Positions 1-8,857 of a DNA stretch of 64,000 nucleotides are shown here, piece by piece. This stretch comes from an uncultured Muribaculaceae bacterium (GTDB lineage Bacteria; Bacteroidota; Bacteroidia; Bacteroidales; Muribaculaceae), in contig CAJTKG010000007.1 in assembly GCA_910576935.1 (NCBI GenBank), forward strand, positions 27,839-91,838, in the 5' to 3' direction. Numbering within the stretch: position 1 is the first letter of the stretch; the number at the start of each line of letters is the position of its first letter. The notes beneath the pieces are model-generated. The model was given only the letters and a program-made list of their open reading frames with translations. It was not told the origin of the DNA and searched no databases. The position numbers were made by a program, and so were the translations under genes.

Positions 1-1
1 T

Positions 2-640
2 GACAACTTGCGCCCGTTCGGCATGCTGAAAAGCTGTAGAATATTGCAACATCTCGACATGACGACACCGTCGATGATCAATTACATCTATAACGATGAG
101 AAAGGAGTTAAAAAGCTACTCACGGTCGACAAAGACAACACCCCCTCGGAAACGGCTGTCGACGCCCTCATCGACCTTAGACTCAGCTGGGAGCAAATCA
201 AAAACAGCAATGGCAAAAGCCGTATCTCCAAGATATGGTCATCACTGTATTCAGCAAATTCGATACCCTTCAAACTGCGTTCGGTCGGCATAAGCTCCTT
301 GTCTGAAATCAGAGATTTAAGCGAAGAAGAAATCAAACAGCTCTCCCTGACCGAGCACAACAGATGGAACGTAGAAGAGCTGCTGATTGGATTCAGACCC
401 GTTCTGCCTTGTGACTTAGACACTAAAACAACCAAAGCATTGTTGAAGACAAAACATATACACATGAATATCCAATCGAATGAGCGACTGCGTGAATTTG
501 ACGCTGACAATTCTTGGGAAAACGACAGAAAAATAGTCAAGAATATACCGAATATAGTCAAAGCCGCAGACATTATTAAAAGCGGCAGACTGAGTTGGCC
601 CGACAATCTCAGCAAATATGTCTCTACATGTGAAAAATAA
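2..640 (+). CDS. RyR-domain protein, C-terminal part (truncated by window edge)
   Basis: The reading frame is open from base 2 and has no credible start of its own (the first start-like codon is a TTG at 8), so this is the 3' part of a longer gene. Roughly residues 115-195 match the bacterial ryanodine-receptor (RyR) repeat: an EHNRWNVEELLIGFRP helix, then a KHIHMNI segment and a final ENDRKIVKNIPNIV helix, the usual spacing of the H-x-RW, 'hp.l.p' and 'DR..v..IP' parts of PF02026. In Bacteroidetes such domains sit at the C-terminus of larger proteins, some with a TrkA-like NAD-binding part, but nothing before residue 1 is visible here. It ends 8 nt before fbp and may be co-transcribed with it. 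The RyR assignment is by motif reading; the ligand and role are unknown. Confidence 0.7.
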   Translation, partial: DNLRPFGMLKSCRILQHLDMTTPSMINYIYNDEKGVKKLLTVDKDNTPSETAVDALIDLRLSWEQIKNSNGKSRISKIWSSLYSANSIPFKLRSVGISSLSEIRDLSEEEIKQLSLTEHNRWNVEELLIGFRPVLPCDLDTKTTKALLKTKHIHMNIQSNERLREFDADNSWENDRKIVKNIPNIVKAADIIKSGRLSWPDNLSKYVSTCEK

Positions 641-648
641 AGACTAAA

Positions 649-2640
649 ATGGACCGTCACATACATTACTCTACCACCGAACTTAAAGCTGACCTGAAAT
701 ATCTCGAACTGCTGTCGCGGTCATTTCCCACGATTGCATCGGCAAGCACGGAAATTATAAATCTCGAGGCTATTCTAAACCTGCCCAAAGGAACCGAGCA
801 CTTCCTCACCGATATCCACGGTGAATATGAAGCATTCCAGCATGTACTCAAAAACGCATCGGGCACAGTAAAGCGCAAGGTCAACGAAATATTCGGCGCC
901 ACACTCCGCGAAGCCGAAAAGAAAGACCTGTGCACTCTCATCTATTACCCGCGCGAGAAGCTGAAGCTAGTCAAACAACATGAAACCGATATCTGCGAGT
1001 GGTATGAGATCATGCTCAACCGCCTTGTCAAAGTCTGCCAGAGCGTTTCGTCGAAATATACCCGCTCTAAGGTCAACAAAGCCCTGCCTAAAGATTTCAG
1101 CTACATAATACAGGAGCTTCTTCACGAAACCGAGGCCGACCCCAACAAACAGGATTATTTCAAGCAGATTATATCGACCATCATATCCACGCGGCGCGCC
1201 GACGACTTTATCGTAGCCATGTGCGAGCTGATACAACGGCTCGCCATCGACCGACTCCATGTCATCGGAGACATCTATGACCGCGGCCCGGGAGCCCATA
1301 TAATCATGGACACTATCTGTGCTTACCATGATTTCGACATCCAATGGGGCAACCACGACATACTCTGGATGGGGGCCTACGCCGGCAACGACGCTTCGAT
1401 TGCAAACACTGTCAGAATAGCGTTGCGCTACGGCAACGTTGAGACTCTCGAAGAAGGCTATGCAATCAATCTGCTGCCGTTGGCGACATTTGCCATGGAG
1501 ACCTACAAAGATGTCAAACCCGAAATTTACAAGCCGCGCATCAAAGACCCCGAACGCATGTACTCTGAATATGAGAAGGCTATCATGGCCGGCATGCACA
1601 AAGCCATTGCGATCATACAATGGAAGCTTGAGGGACAGATTATCGAGCGACATCCCGATTTCAGGATGGATGACCGTCTGCTGCTGAACAGAATCGATTA
1701 TGCCCGCGGCACGATCAAACTCGACGGCATCGAATATAAACTTAAAGACTCTGATTTCCCCACTGTCGACCCTCAGAATCCCTACCGTCTGACCGAAGCA
1801 GAGAGCCAGATAGTAGGACTGCTGCATAACTCTTTTGTCAACAGCGAACGCCTCGGACGGCACATCGAGTGCCTTCTCAGTCACGGCTCGCTTTATCTGT
1901 CATGCAACAACAATCTGATGTTTCACGCATCGATACCGATGAACGCCGACGCCACATTCAAAGACGTCACGGTCGACGGTGAGTTTTTCAGCGGCAAACG
2001 GCTTCTCGACCGCCTTGACACCCTTGTTCAGCTTGCCTGTCGCGGCGGTGACGAGCCCGAGCGCAATTATGCCATTGATTATATGTGGTATCTTTGGTGT
2101 GGTCCAGACTCTCCCCTTTTCGACAAGAGCAAAATGACAACTTTCGAACGCTATCTCATAGACGACTCCAAGACACACACCGAGCCCCGCGGCAATTATT
2201 ATACCCTTGCCGACAACACCGAAGTCTGCGACAAGATCCTTGCCGAGTTCGGTCTGCCGGCCGAAGGCTCTCATATCATCAACGGCCATGTGCCGGTGCG
2301 TACTCTCAAAGGCGAAAATCCTGTCAAAGCCGGCGGAAAACGACTCGTAATCGACGGTGGTTTTTCAAAAGCCTACCAACCTCATACAGGCATAGCCGGA
2401 TATACGCTCGTCTACCATTCACGCGGATTCCAGCTTGTCGAACACGAGCCTTTTGAATCTCAGGTCAAGGCAATCGAGGAAGGCCTCGATATTGTCTCGA
2501 ATACCGTCGTCAGCGAACATAAATCAGACCGTATGCGAGTGCGCGACACCGATAAAGGCCGCGAACTTGCCGGCCAGATCATTGACCTCAACAAACTCCT
2601 CGCCGCATACCGCCGAGGTCTTATCAAAGAAAGAAACTGA
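649..2640 (+). CDS. fbp: Fructose-1,6-bisphosphatase, class III
   Basis: Hydrolyses fructose-1,6-bisphosphate to fructose-6-phosphate in gluconeogenesis; cytoplasmic. The 663-residue length and sequence fit the class III family (PF06874) typical of Firmicutes and Bacteroidetes. It shows the calcineurin-like metal motifs: DIHGEYEAF near residue 54, GDIYDRG at 207-213, GNHD at 234-237 followed by WMGAYAGND, and a late INGHVPV with the metal-binding His. The start is the ATG 8 nt after the preceding stop. A strong terminator follows, so transcription ends here. The enzyme fits with the glycogen synthase and phosphorylase further along the window, which draw on the same hexose-phosphate pool, though they are not in one operon. 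Confidence 0.97.
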   Translation: MDRHIHYSTTELKADLKYLELLSRSFPTIASASTEIINLEAILNLPKGTEHFLTDIHGEYEAFQHVLKNASGTVKRKVNEIFGATLREAEKKDLCTLIYYPREKLKLVKQHETDICEWYEIMLNRLVKVCQSVSSKYTRSKVNKALPKDFSYIIQELLHETEADPNKQDYFKQIISTIISTRRADDFIVAMCELIQRLAIDRLHVIGDIYDRGPGAHIIMDTICAYHDFDIQWGNHDILWMGAYAGNDASIANTVRIALRYGNVETLEEGYAINLLPLATFAMETYKDVKPEIYKPRIKDPERMYSEYEKAIMAGMHKAIAIIQWKLEGQIIERHPDFRMDDRLLLNRIDYARGTIKLDGIEYKLKDSDFPTVDPQNPYRLTEAESQIVGLLHNSFVNSERLGRHIECLLSHGSLYLSCNNNLMFHASIPMNADATFKDVTVDGEFFSGKRLLDRLDTLVQLACRGGDEPERNYAIDYMWYLWCGPDSPLFDKSKMTTFERYLIDDSKTHTEPRGNYYTLADNTEVCDKILAEFGLPAEGSHIINGHVPVRTLKGENPVKAGGKRLVIDGGFSKAYQPHTGIAGYTLVYHSRGFQLVEHEPFESQVKAIEEGLDIVSNTVVSEHKSDRMRVRDTDKGRELAGQIIDLNKLLAAYRRGLIKERN

Positions 2641-2657
2641 ACGTTTCAAACGTACAA

Positions 2658-2695
2658 AAGTGTGCGGGTGTTCGGAATCGGACACCCGCACACTT
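2658..2695 (+). terminator. Intrinsic terminator after fbp
   Basis: A perfect 14-bp GC-rich stem (2658-2671 with 2682-2695) with a 10-nt loop, starting 18 nt after the fbp stop and followed by an AT-rich TATTATA run. It separates fbp from the sigma-54 promoter of the efflux operon. Confidence 0.85.
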
Positions 2696-2729
2696 TATTA
2701 TAACACTCGTACTCAATAGATTACACATT

Positions 2730-2744
2730 TGGCACGCCATTTGT
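2730..2744 (+). promoter_or_regulatory. Sigma-54 (RpoN) promoter of the efflux operon
   Basis: TGGCACG, CCAT, TTGT: the GG of the -24 element is at 2731-2732 and the GT of the -12 element at 2743-2744, the fixed 10-nt spacing of RpoN promoters. Only the last C of the consensus TTGC is replaced by T. Transcription would begin near 2756, about 16 nt before the adaptor start at 2772. An NtrC-class sigma-54 activator (8858-10204) is encoded at the end of the same cluster, which supports the call. Confidence 0.7.
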
Positions 2745-2771
2745 CGCTATATAGGCAAAACATCGCACCAA

Positions 2772-4019
2772 ATGGACAGAGAGATACCTAAATCACAACT
2801 GAAAAAAGCCCGTATAAAACGGCTTGCAATATACGGCGGCATTGCATTGGCAACAGTCACAGCCGGCATCATAATATCAAAACTGACGCGCACATCGGTC
2901 AGCCTCGACAAACTCACGCTCGTAAGCGTCGACCGTGGCGACGTCAACACCTCGGTCACGGGTTACGGCAGTGTCGAGCCGGCTTTCGAGGAGATAATCA
3001 GCTCACCACTGACAACACGCATCATCGAAGTCTATCATCGCCCCGGCGACATTGTCGACGCCGGCACTCCGCTGTTATTGCTCGACCTTGAGACTGCGCG
3101 AAATGAATATAACAAACAGCTTGACCGGCTTGCGATGATGCGTCTGCAGCTCGATCAACTACGAGCCGCCAACGCCACACGCCTCGGAGATCTTAAAATG
3201 CAAATCAAAGTCGCCGACATGAAGCTCAACCGACAGCGTGTCGAGCTTGCCAACGAACGCTATCTCGACAGCATCGGCAGCGGAACGACCGACCGGGTAC
3301 GCGAAGTCGAGTTTGCCTACAGGTCAGGGCTGCTCGAATATCAACAACTCGAACAGCAACTCGCCAACGAGACCCGCGCCGCAGAGGCCGACATCGAGCT
3401 CAAACGTCTTGAGATTGAAATCATGGACAAAGAGCTGTCTGAAGCATCGCGCACCCTCGACATGGCCGAGATACGCGCACCGCGCCGCGCCACGGTCTCG
3501 TCGGTTGTCGACCGCATCGGCTCTCAGGTCGCACAAGGTGAGCAGGTGGCTGTAATCGCCGACCTCGGCCACTATAAGGTCGAAGGCGAAATGGCAGACT
3601 CACACGCCGCACAGCTCCGCACCGGCAACCGTGCAACGGTCAAAGTCGGCAAAGAATATATCGAAGGGCACGTTGCTTCGGTATCACCGACGTCAAAGAA
3701 CGGTTCTCTCTCTTTCACTGTCGCACTCGACTGCGACAGTGCCGCGGTGCTCCGCCCCGGGCTTAAAGCCGACATACATGTTTCGAGCGGGCTTAAAGAA
3801 GATGTCGTCAGGATTCCCAACATACGCTTCTACACCGGCCCGAGGGCCTATGACCTATATGTCGCCGACGGTGCCGGCGAACTCAAGTTGCGCCGCGTCG
3901 ATCTCGGATATGCCGGGCCTGACTATATCGAAGTCTTGAACGGCCTCAATCCCGGCGACCGTATAGTTGTCAACGATATGGGTCGTTTCGGAAATACCGC
4001 GTCTATAAAAATCAAATAA
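2772..4019 (+). CDS. Periplasmic adaptor (HlyD/MacA-like) of ABC efflux system
   Basis: Membrane-fusion protein linking an inner-membrane MacB-like transporter to an outer-membrane channel. It has a cytoplasmic basic N-terminus, one TM helix at about residues 17-36, a first lipoyl/beta-barrel part, a long helical hairpin at about 110-220 rich in Arg, Glu and Leu, and the returning lipoyl half (RAPRRATVSSV, then GSQVAQGEQVAVIADL), followed by a beta-barrel region. The 415-residue length is normal for the family. It is first in a run of five genes (26, 3, 36 and -4 nt gaps) that together make a full pump. The sigma-54 promoter lies directly upstream. The substrate cannot be read from the sequence. 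Confidence 0.92.
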   Translation: MDREIPKSQLKKARIKRLAIYGGIALATVTAGIIISKLTRTSVSLDKLTLVSVDRGDVNTSVTGYGSVEPAFEEIISSPLTTRIIEVYHRPGDIVDAGTPLLLLDLETARNEYNKQLDRLAMMRLQLDQLRAANATRLGDLKMQIKVADMKLNRQRVELANERYLDSIGSGTTDRVREVEFAYRSGLLEYQQLEQQLANETRAAEADIELKRLEIEIMDKELSEASRTLDMAEIRAPRRATVSSVVDRIGSQVAQGEQVAVIADLGHYKVEGEMADSHAAQLRTGNRATVKVGKEYIEGHVASVSPTSKNGSLSFTVALDCDSAAVLRPGLKADIHVSSGLKEDVVRIPNIRFYTGPRAYDLYVADGAGELKLRRVDLGYAGPDYIEVLNGLNPGDRIVVNDMGRFGNTASIKIK

Positions 4020-4045
4020 CAATCTATAAACCAATTTTTTTCATC

Positions 4046-5320
4046 ATGTTTAAAACCTACTGTAAGCAGACTTGGCAGATGATGAAGCAAAACCGCCTCT
4101 TCACAGGCATCTATGTCGTCGGCACAGCACTCGCCATAGCAACGACGACGGCATTTGCTATCATCTACTACGTCAAAATCGCGCCGATCTATCCCGAGAC
4201 CCAGCGCAACGAGACCTATTATTTCACAAAAATGAGAGATAAAAGCGACTACGGCTGGTATGAATCACGTCTGAGTCATGAATTTTTGAAAAATAAACTC
4301 TATGACGTTAAAAATGCCGATGTCACAACTGCCTGGTATGATAACTGGCAGGAATATTATGTCGACAAAGCCGATAAAAGTCGCCTGCAAGTGACAGTAA
4401 AGGCTGTAGACAACAATTGGTGGGATATGTTCAGATTCGACTTCAAGAGTGGCCGTCCGTTCGGCGCTACCGATTTCGAGAGCGGCACACACACGGCGGT
4501 CATCACCACCACTCTCGCCGACAAACTGTTCGGCAAAGAAGATGTCGAAGGCGAAAGTTTGGTGCTCAATTACATACCTTATCGCATATGCGGTGTGGTC
4601 AAACCCGGTTCGGGCGTAAATTACAATTCATTCGCCGACATATACATACCCTACACTTCTGTCGCCGGTTATGATAAAAAAGTAGGCAGCGACTACGCCG
4701 GCAACTTTATAGTCCTTTTCAAATCACAGGACGGCGACGCTCTAAAAAGCGAGATCGACGAGATTGTGCGTATCGAAGCGTCAACCAACACCGATCATGA
4801 TCTTCAGATATGGAAACAGCCCATGCCTCATGTACTTAACGTCTTTATGTATCCAAGCGATGAAGATTTCAGTTGGTGGGAAGTCATAAAAGATAAACTC
4901 ATCATATTTCTGGTGCTTCTCATAGTCCCTGCGCTCAATCTCAGCGGCATGATCTCGAGCCGTATGGAAATGCGCTCTACCGAGCTCGGCGTACGCAAAT
5001 CTTTCGGCGCTACCCGAGGCGTACTGCTGCGACAGGTTCTATGGGAAAATCTGCTTCTGACGATTGTGGGCGGTGTCATCGGCCTCTGCCTAACATGGCT
5101 ATTCATCAATGCCACTTCCGACTGGCTGTTCTCTATCTTCGACACTTTTCCCGAAGAAATACCCGGCGGCATATCGATAACATCCGATATGTTCTTCGCA
5201 CCGGTCGTTTTCATATTCTCATTCCTTGTCTGCGTCATACTCAACCTTCTGTCAGGGCTGATTCCGGCATGGCGCTCGCTAAAACACCCTATCGTCTCAT
5301 CACTCAAAGAAAAGCAATAA
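4046..5320 (+). CDS. MacB-like ABC transporter permease (FtsX family), first copy
   Basis: Inner-membrane permease with an N-terminal TM helix (about 18-42), a large periplasmic MacB_PCD-type domain, and a C-terminal FtsX block of three TM helices from about residue 285. The conserved FtsX motif RSTELGVRKSFGATRG lies between the first and second helices of that block. The ATPase domain that is fused in E. coli MacB is absent; here it is a separate gene (6683). The next permease begins 3 nt after this stop. Two distinct permeases suggest a heterodimeric core. Confidence 0.92.
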   Translation: MFKTYCKQTWQMMKQNRLFTGIYVVGTALAIATTTAFAIIYYVKIAPIYPETQRNETYYFTKMRDKSDYGWYESRLSHEFLKNKLYDVKNADVTTAWYDNWQEYYVDKADKSRLQVTVKAVDNNWWDMFRFDFKSGRPFGATDFESGTHTAVITTTLADKLFGKEDVEGESLVLNYIPYRICGVVKPGSGVNYNSFADIYIPYTSVAGYDKKVGSDYAGNFIVLFKSQDGDALKSEIDEIVRIEASTNTDHDLQIWKQPMPHVLNVFMYPSDEDFSWWEVIKDKLIIFLVLLIVPALNLSGMISSRMEMRSTELGVRKSFGATRGVLLRQVLWENLLLTIVGGVIGLCLTWLFINATSDWLFSIFDTFPEEIPGGISITSDMFFAPVVFIFSFLVCVILNLLSGLIPAWRSLKHPIVSSLKEKQ

Positions 5321-5323
5321 GCC

Positions 5324-6646
5324 ATGTTAAAGATAATATTCAAAAACCTGTGGCATCGCCGCACACAGAACGGCTGGCTCTTCGCCGAGCTGATCATCGT
5401 CACCATGCTCGCATGGGAAATACTCGACCCCGTGGCCGTCAGCATTTCAGACCGATATCTGCCAATGGGATATGACGCCGACCGGCTCGTCAACCTCTCG
5501 TTCATATCAATGCCAGACAACGCTGCCGAATATCGCCCCGAGGAGGCCGACTCGGCTGCAAATGTCTCGAATTCGTCTAAAATAGCCCGATATCTCGAAT
5601 CGTTGCCCGAAGTTGAATCGGCAAGTTTCGTCGGCTATGCTCCCGTTCTAAACTCGTCGAGCAACAGTTTCAATCAATTCAGTTCAGGCAATCCGGCAGT
5701 AGACACACTCGTCAAAAGTATTTTGACAGTCAGCTACTATCCCGACAGCAAATTTTTCGAGACCATGGGCATAGAATCAGCCCCCGGCAGTCCATCACCC
5801 GAAGAACTGTCGAGACTGAATGCAGGACGTAGTGAAGTAATCGTCACAGAAGACTATGCCAAACTTTTCTGGCCCGATGAAAACGCTCTCGGCAAGAAAT
5901 TCGTCTCGGTCTCACGCGACGGCAACGATACCACTTACACCACTATCGTCGGCGTTGTCAAAGGCCTGCGCTATCAGACTATATTGCGCTCCCGTTGTCT
6001 CGTCTTTATCAACAGCAGACGTTATGACAACAAAATTGATTATGATGAATTTACATATGTCGTGAGACTTGCCGACGGCATCGATGCCGAAGAATTTGTG
6101 GCGGGCTTCGGCCCCGAGCGGCGCAATGCTCTTTCGATAGGCAACTTCAGGCTCAATAAAATCGCAACCCAGCAGGCACTCATCGACGACACCGAATTTG
6201 GCTACGGTGTCACGTCGGAACGCAAAGTAAAAACCATATTGTGTATCTTCTTTCTCATAAATCTCGTGCTGGGCACAATCGGCTGTTTCTGGCTTCAGAC
6301 GCGTCGCCGCATCTCGGAGACCGGCGTGCTGCGGTCGTTCGGCGCTCAGAAATCACACATTGTCAGAATGCTCATAGGCGAGAGCGTCGTTCTGGCAAGC
6401 GCGGCCTTTATCATCGGCGATCTGCTCTATCTGCAATATGCGCTTAAAGAAGGCTTTGACATCGGTTTTACCAACAACCGCGGTATCAACATCATAGACA
6501 ACTGGGTCGGCAGCTTCTGGGAACATTTCGCCATTGTCTCTCTTATAGTCTATGCCCTCATAATAATCTGCGTCATCATCGGCACACTGCTGCCGGCACT
6601 CAAACTGAGCGCAGTCAATCCCGTCGACGCCCTGCGCGACGAATAA
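5324..6646 (+). CDS. MacB-like ABC transporter permease (FtsX family), second copy
   Basis: A second 440-residue permease of the same fold as its upstream neighbour: N-terminal hydrophobic segment, extracytoplasmic MacB_PCD-like domain, then a C-terminal FtsX block from about residue 305 with RISETGVLRSFGAQKS as the family signature and a closing LSAVNPVDALRDE. The two permeases are only distantly alike, so this is an old duplication. It probably pairs with the 4046 permease and the separate ATPase at 6683. Confidence 0.9.
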   Translation: MLKIIFKNLWHRRTQNGWLFAELIIVTMLAWEILDPVAVSISDRYLPMGYDADRLVNLSFISMPDNAAEYRPEEADSAANVSNSSKIARYLESLPEVESASFVGYAPVLNSSSNSFNQFSSGNPAVDTLVKSILTVSYYPDSKFFETMGIESAPGSPSPEELSRLNAGRSEVIVTEDYAKLFWPDENALGKKFVSVSRDGNDTTYTTIVGVVKGLRYQTILRSRCLVFINSRRYDNKIDYDEFTYVVRLADGIDAEEFVAGFGPERRNALSIGNFRLNKIATQQALIDDTEFGYGVTSERKVKTILCIFFLINLVLGTIGCFWLQTRRRISETGVLRSFGAQKSHIVRMLIGESVVLASAAFIIGDLLYLQYALKEGFDIGFTNNRGINIIDNWVGSFWEHFAIVSLIVYALIIICVIIGTLLPALKLSAVNPVDALRDE

Positions 6647-6682
6647 AAACATATATCAACAACCAATAATACATAAACTGTT

Positions 6683-7354
6683 ATGTCTACCATCATAAAA
6701 CTTCAGAATATCAGCAAAATATATCAGACCAAGAATATCGAGACAAGCGCCCTTGACGATGTCAGTCTCGAAATAGAGGAAGGAGAGTTTGTCAGCATCA
6801 TGGGTCCGTCGGGCTGCGGCAAATCAACGATGCTCAACATCATGGGCCTGCTCGACAAACCAACATCGGGAACCGTCGAGATCAACGGTAAAAACGTTGC
6901 CGGCATGAGCGACAAGTCTCTCGCCCGCCTAAGAAATGAAACGCTGGGGTTTGTCTTCCAGAGTTTCCACCTTATAAATACACTCAACGTCGTCGACAAT
7001 GTCATGATACCGCTGGTCTACCGTCGCGGCGCCAAAGACAAGAGCCGGCTCGCCCGCGAAGCGCTCGAACGTGTCGGCCTCAGTCACCGTCTGAGCCATA
7101 TGCCGTCGCAGCTCTCGGGCGGTCAGGCTCAACGTGTCGCCATCGCCCGCGCCATTGTCGGCAATCCGTCGATAATCCTCGCCGACGAACCCTGCGGCAA
7201 CCTCGACTCAAAGATGGGTGCCGAGATCATGGACCTGCTCCATCATCTTAACAAAGACCTCGGCAAGACAATCGTCATGGTCACCCACAATGGCGACCAA
7301 GCCAAGCAAACCGACCGCATCATCAACTTCATCGACGGACGCCGTGTAAAATGA
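6683..7354 (+). CDS. ABC transporter ATPase (MacB/LolD type)
   Basis: The 223-residue nucleotide-binding subunit that powers the two adjacent permeases. It has Walker A GPSGCGKST at about residues 38-46, the Q-loop in GFVFQSFHL, the signature LSGGQAQRVAIARA, Walker B IILADEP with catalytic Glu, the D-loop NLDS and the H-loop in VMVTHN. The end overlaps the next gene by 4 nt (ATGA), indicating translational coupling with the TolC-like gene. Confidence 0.95.
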   Translation: MSTIIKLQNISKIYQTKNIETSALDDVSLEIEEGEFVSIMGPSGCGKSTMLNIMGLLDKPTSGTVEINGKNVAGMSDKSLARLRNETLGFVFQSFHLINTLNVVDNVMIPLVYRRGAKDKSRLAREALERVGLSHRLSHMPSQLSGGQAQRVAIARAIVGNPSIILADEPCGNLDSKMGAEIMDLLHHLNKDLGKTIVMVTHNGDQAKQTDRIINFIDGRRVK

Positions 7355-8823
7355 AACAACGCTTTTTATGCCCGCTCATCGCTTTGGTACTCTCTGTAAC
7401 AGGGTACGCCTCGACCAGAGAAATCACTCTGGCCGAGGCCATAGCGATGGCACGCCGTCAGAGTGTCGACGCCGCTGTCGCGCTTAACCAGCTCAGAGCC
7501 GCATATTGGGAATACCGCACCTTCAAAGCCGACCTTCTGCCCGAAATCAGTTTCTCGGCTACGGCACCGAGCTATAATACACGCTACAGCGCATATCAGA
7601 AAGATGACGGCAGCTACACATTCCTGCGTGACGACAATCTCATGGTCAACGGTGCTCTGACACTCGAACAACGCATATGGCTCACCGGCGGCACTATATC
7701 ATTGACATCATCGCTCGATTTCATGCGGCAACTGAGCGGCGATGTCGGCAATCGCTTCATGTCTGTCCCTGTTGCTCTGAAACTCAATCAGCCGATATTC
7801 GGCGTCAACGACGTCAAATGGAAACGCAAAATCGAGCCATACAAATACCGGGCCGCCAAAGCCGCCTACATCAGCGCCACAGAGGAAGTAGCCATGACGA
7901 CGATACAATATTTCTTCAATCTGCTGTCGGCCCGCGAAAACGAAAGCAGCGCCCTTCAGAACGTCGAAAACGCCCGCAAACTTTATGATGTCGCCAAAGC
8001 CAAACGAGAAATGGGCAAGATTAGCGAGAACGACCTTTTGCAGATCGAACTCAATCTGCTCAACTCCCAATCGACTCTGACTGACTACCGGAGTACGGTC
8101 AAGAGCTGCATGTTTCGTCTGCGCTCGTTCCTCGACATCAATTCCGATGTAGAACTTATACCTGTCGTCCCCGAAAAATCGCGCGACGTCGAAGTGGCTT
8201 TTGACAACGCTTTCGGCCATGCTCTCGAAAACAACACCTTTTATCTCGACATAATGCGCCGCTACAACGAATCAGAGTATGCCGTCGCACAAGCCAAAGC
8301 CAAGCAACGTGAGATCAATCTATTCGCTCAAGTAGGCTATACCGGCGTCTCCGACCGGGCAGGCTATGCCTACCGCGGGCTCAAAGACAACCGCATCGTC
8401 GAGGTCGGCATATCGATACCCATAGTCGACTGGGGCAAACGCCGCGGACAGGTAAAAGTGGCCCAAAGCAACCATCAGTTGACAATCAATCAAATAAAGA
8501 AGGAGCGCGAAGACTTCCGTCAGGATTTGTTTGTCCTTGTCGAGCGCTTCAACAACCAGCAGCAACAACTTGCTTTGGCCTCACGCGCCGACGAAATTGC
8601 TGTCAAACGCTACGACAGCAGCGTCGAAACTTTCATGATCGGCAAAATATCGGCGCTCGACCTCAACGACGCCCAGGACAATAAAGACACTGCCCGCGCG
8701 AAATATTTCAACGAATTATACTATTACTGGTACTACTACTACCGCCTGCGCAGTATCACGTTATGGGATTATGAAACCGACAGTCCGATTGACGTTGACT
8801 TTGAAAATATTTTGAAGAACTGA
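7351..8823 (+). CDS. TolC-family outer-membrane efflux protein
   Basis: Outer-membrane channel that completes the tripartite pump. The N-terminus has a cleavable signal peptide (positively charged MKQR, hydrophobic core, ending near GYAS). The remainder shows the internal two-fold repeat of OEP proteins (PF02321): ITLAEAIAMARRQSVDAAVALNQ near the start and a second helical half from about residue 260, with long Gln/Asn/Ala-rich helices. At 490 residues the length is typical. It is the last structural gene; the regulator follows after 34 nt with its own putative promoter. Confidence 0.92.
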   Translation: MKQRFLCPLIALVLSVTGYASTREITLAEAIAMARRQSVDAAVALNQLRAAYWEYRTFKADLLPEISFSATAPSYNTRYSAYQKDDGSYTFLRDDNLMVNGALTLEQRIWLTGGTISLTSSLDFMRQLSGDVGNRFMSVPVALKLNQPIFGVNDVKWKRKIEPYKYRAAKAAYISATEEVAMTTIQYFFNLLSARENESSALQNVENARKLYDVAKAKREMGKISENDLLQIELNLLNSQSTLTDYRSTVKSCMFRLRSFLDINSDVELIPVVPEKSRDVEVAFDNAFGHALENNTFYLDIMRRYNESEYAVAQAKAKQREINLFAQVGYTGVSDRAGYAYRGLKDNRIVEVGISIPIVDWGKRRGQVKVAQSNHQLTINQIKKEREDFRQDLFVLVERFNNQQQQLALASRADEIAVKRYDSSVETFMIGKISALDLNDAQDNKDTARAKYFNELYYYWYYYYRLRSITLWDYETDSPIDVDFENILKN

Positions 8824-8845
8824 TTAAGATCTGACATTTTGTTTT

Positions 8846-8853
8846 TAAATTTG
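8846..8853 (+). promoter_or_regulatory. Possible -7 box directly before the regulator start
   Basis: TAAATTTG matches the Bacteroidetes -7 consensus TAnnTTTG and ends only 4 nt before the ATG at 8858, which would give a leaderless or near-leaderless mRNA. No good -33 TTTG stands at the expected 19-21 nt, so the call is tentative. Confidence 0.4.
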
Positions 8854-8857
8854 CTAC

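Noticed and set aside
967..1884. Minus-strand frame of 305 codons inside fbp
   Set aside because: Antisense shadow of a conserved gene with no domain of its own.
2658..2695. Inverted repeat before the sigma-54 promoter as an activator binding site
   Set aside because: It lies within enhancer range, but its GC-rich perfect stem right after fbp and the AT-rich run behind it fit a terminator better. A dual role is not excluded.
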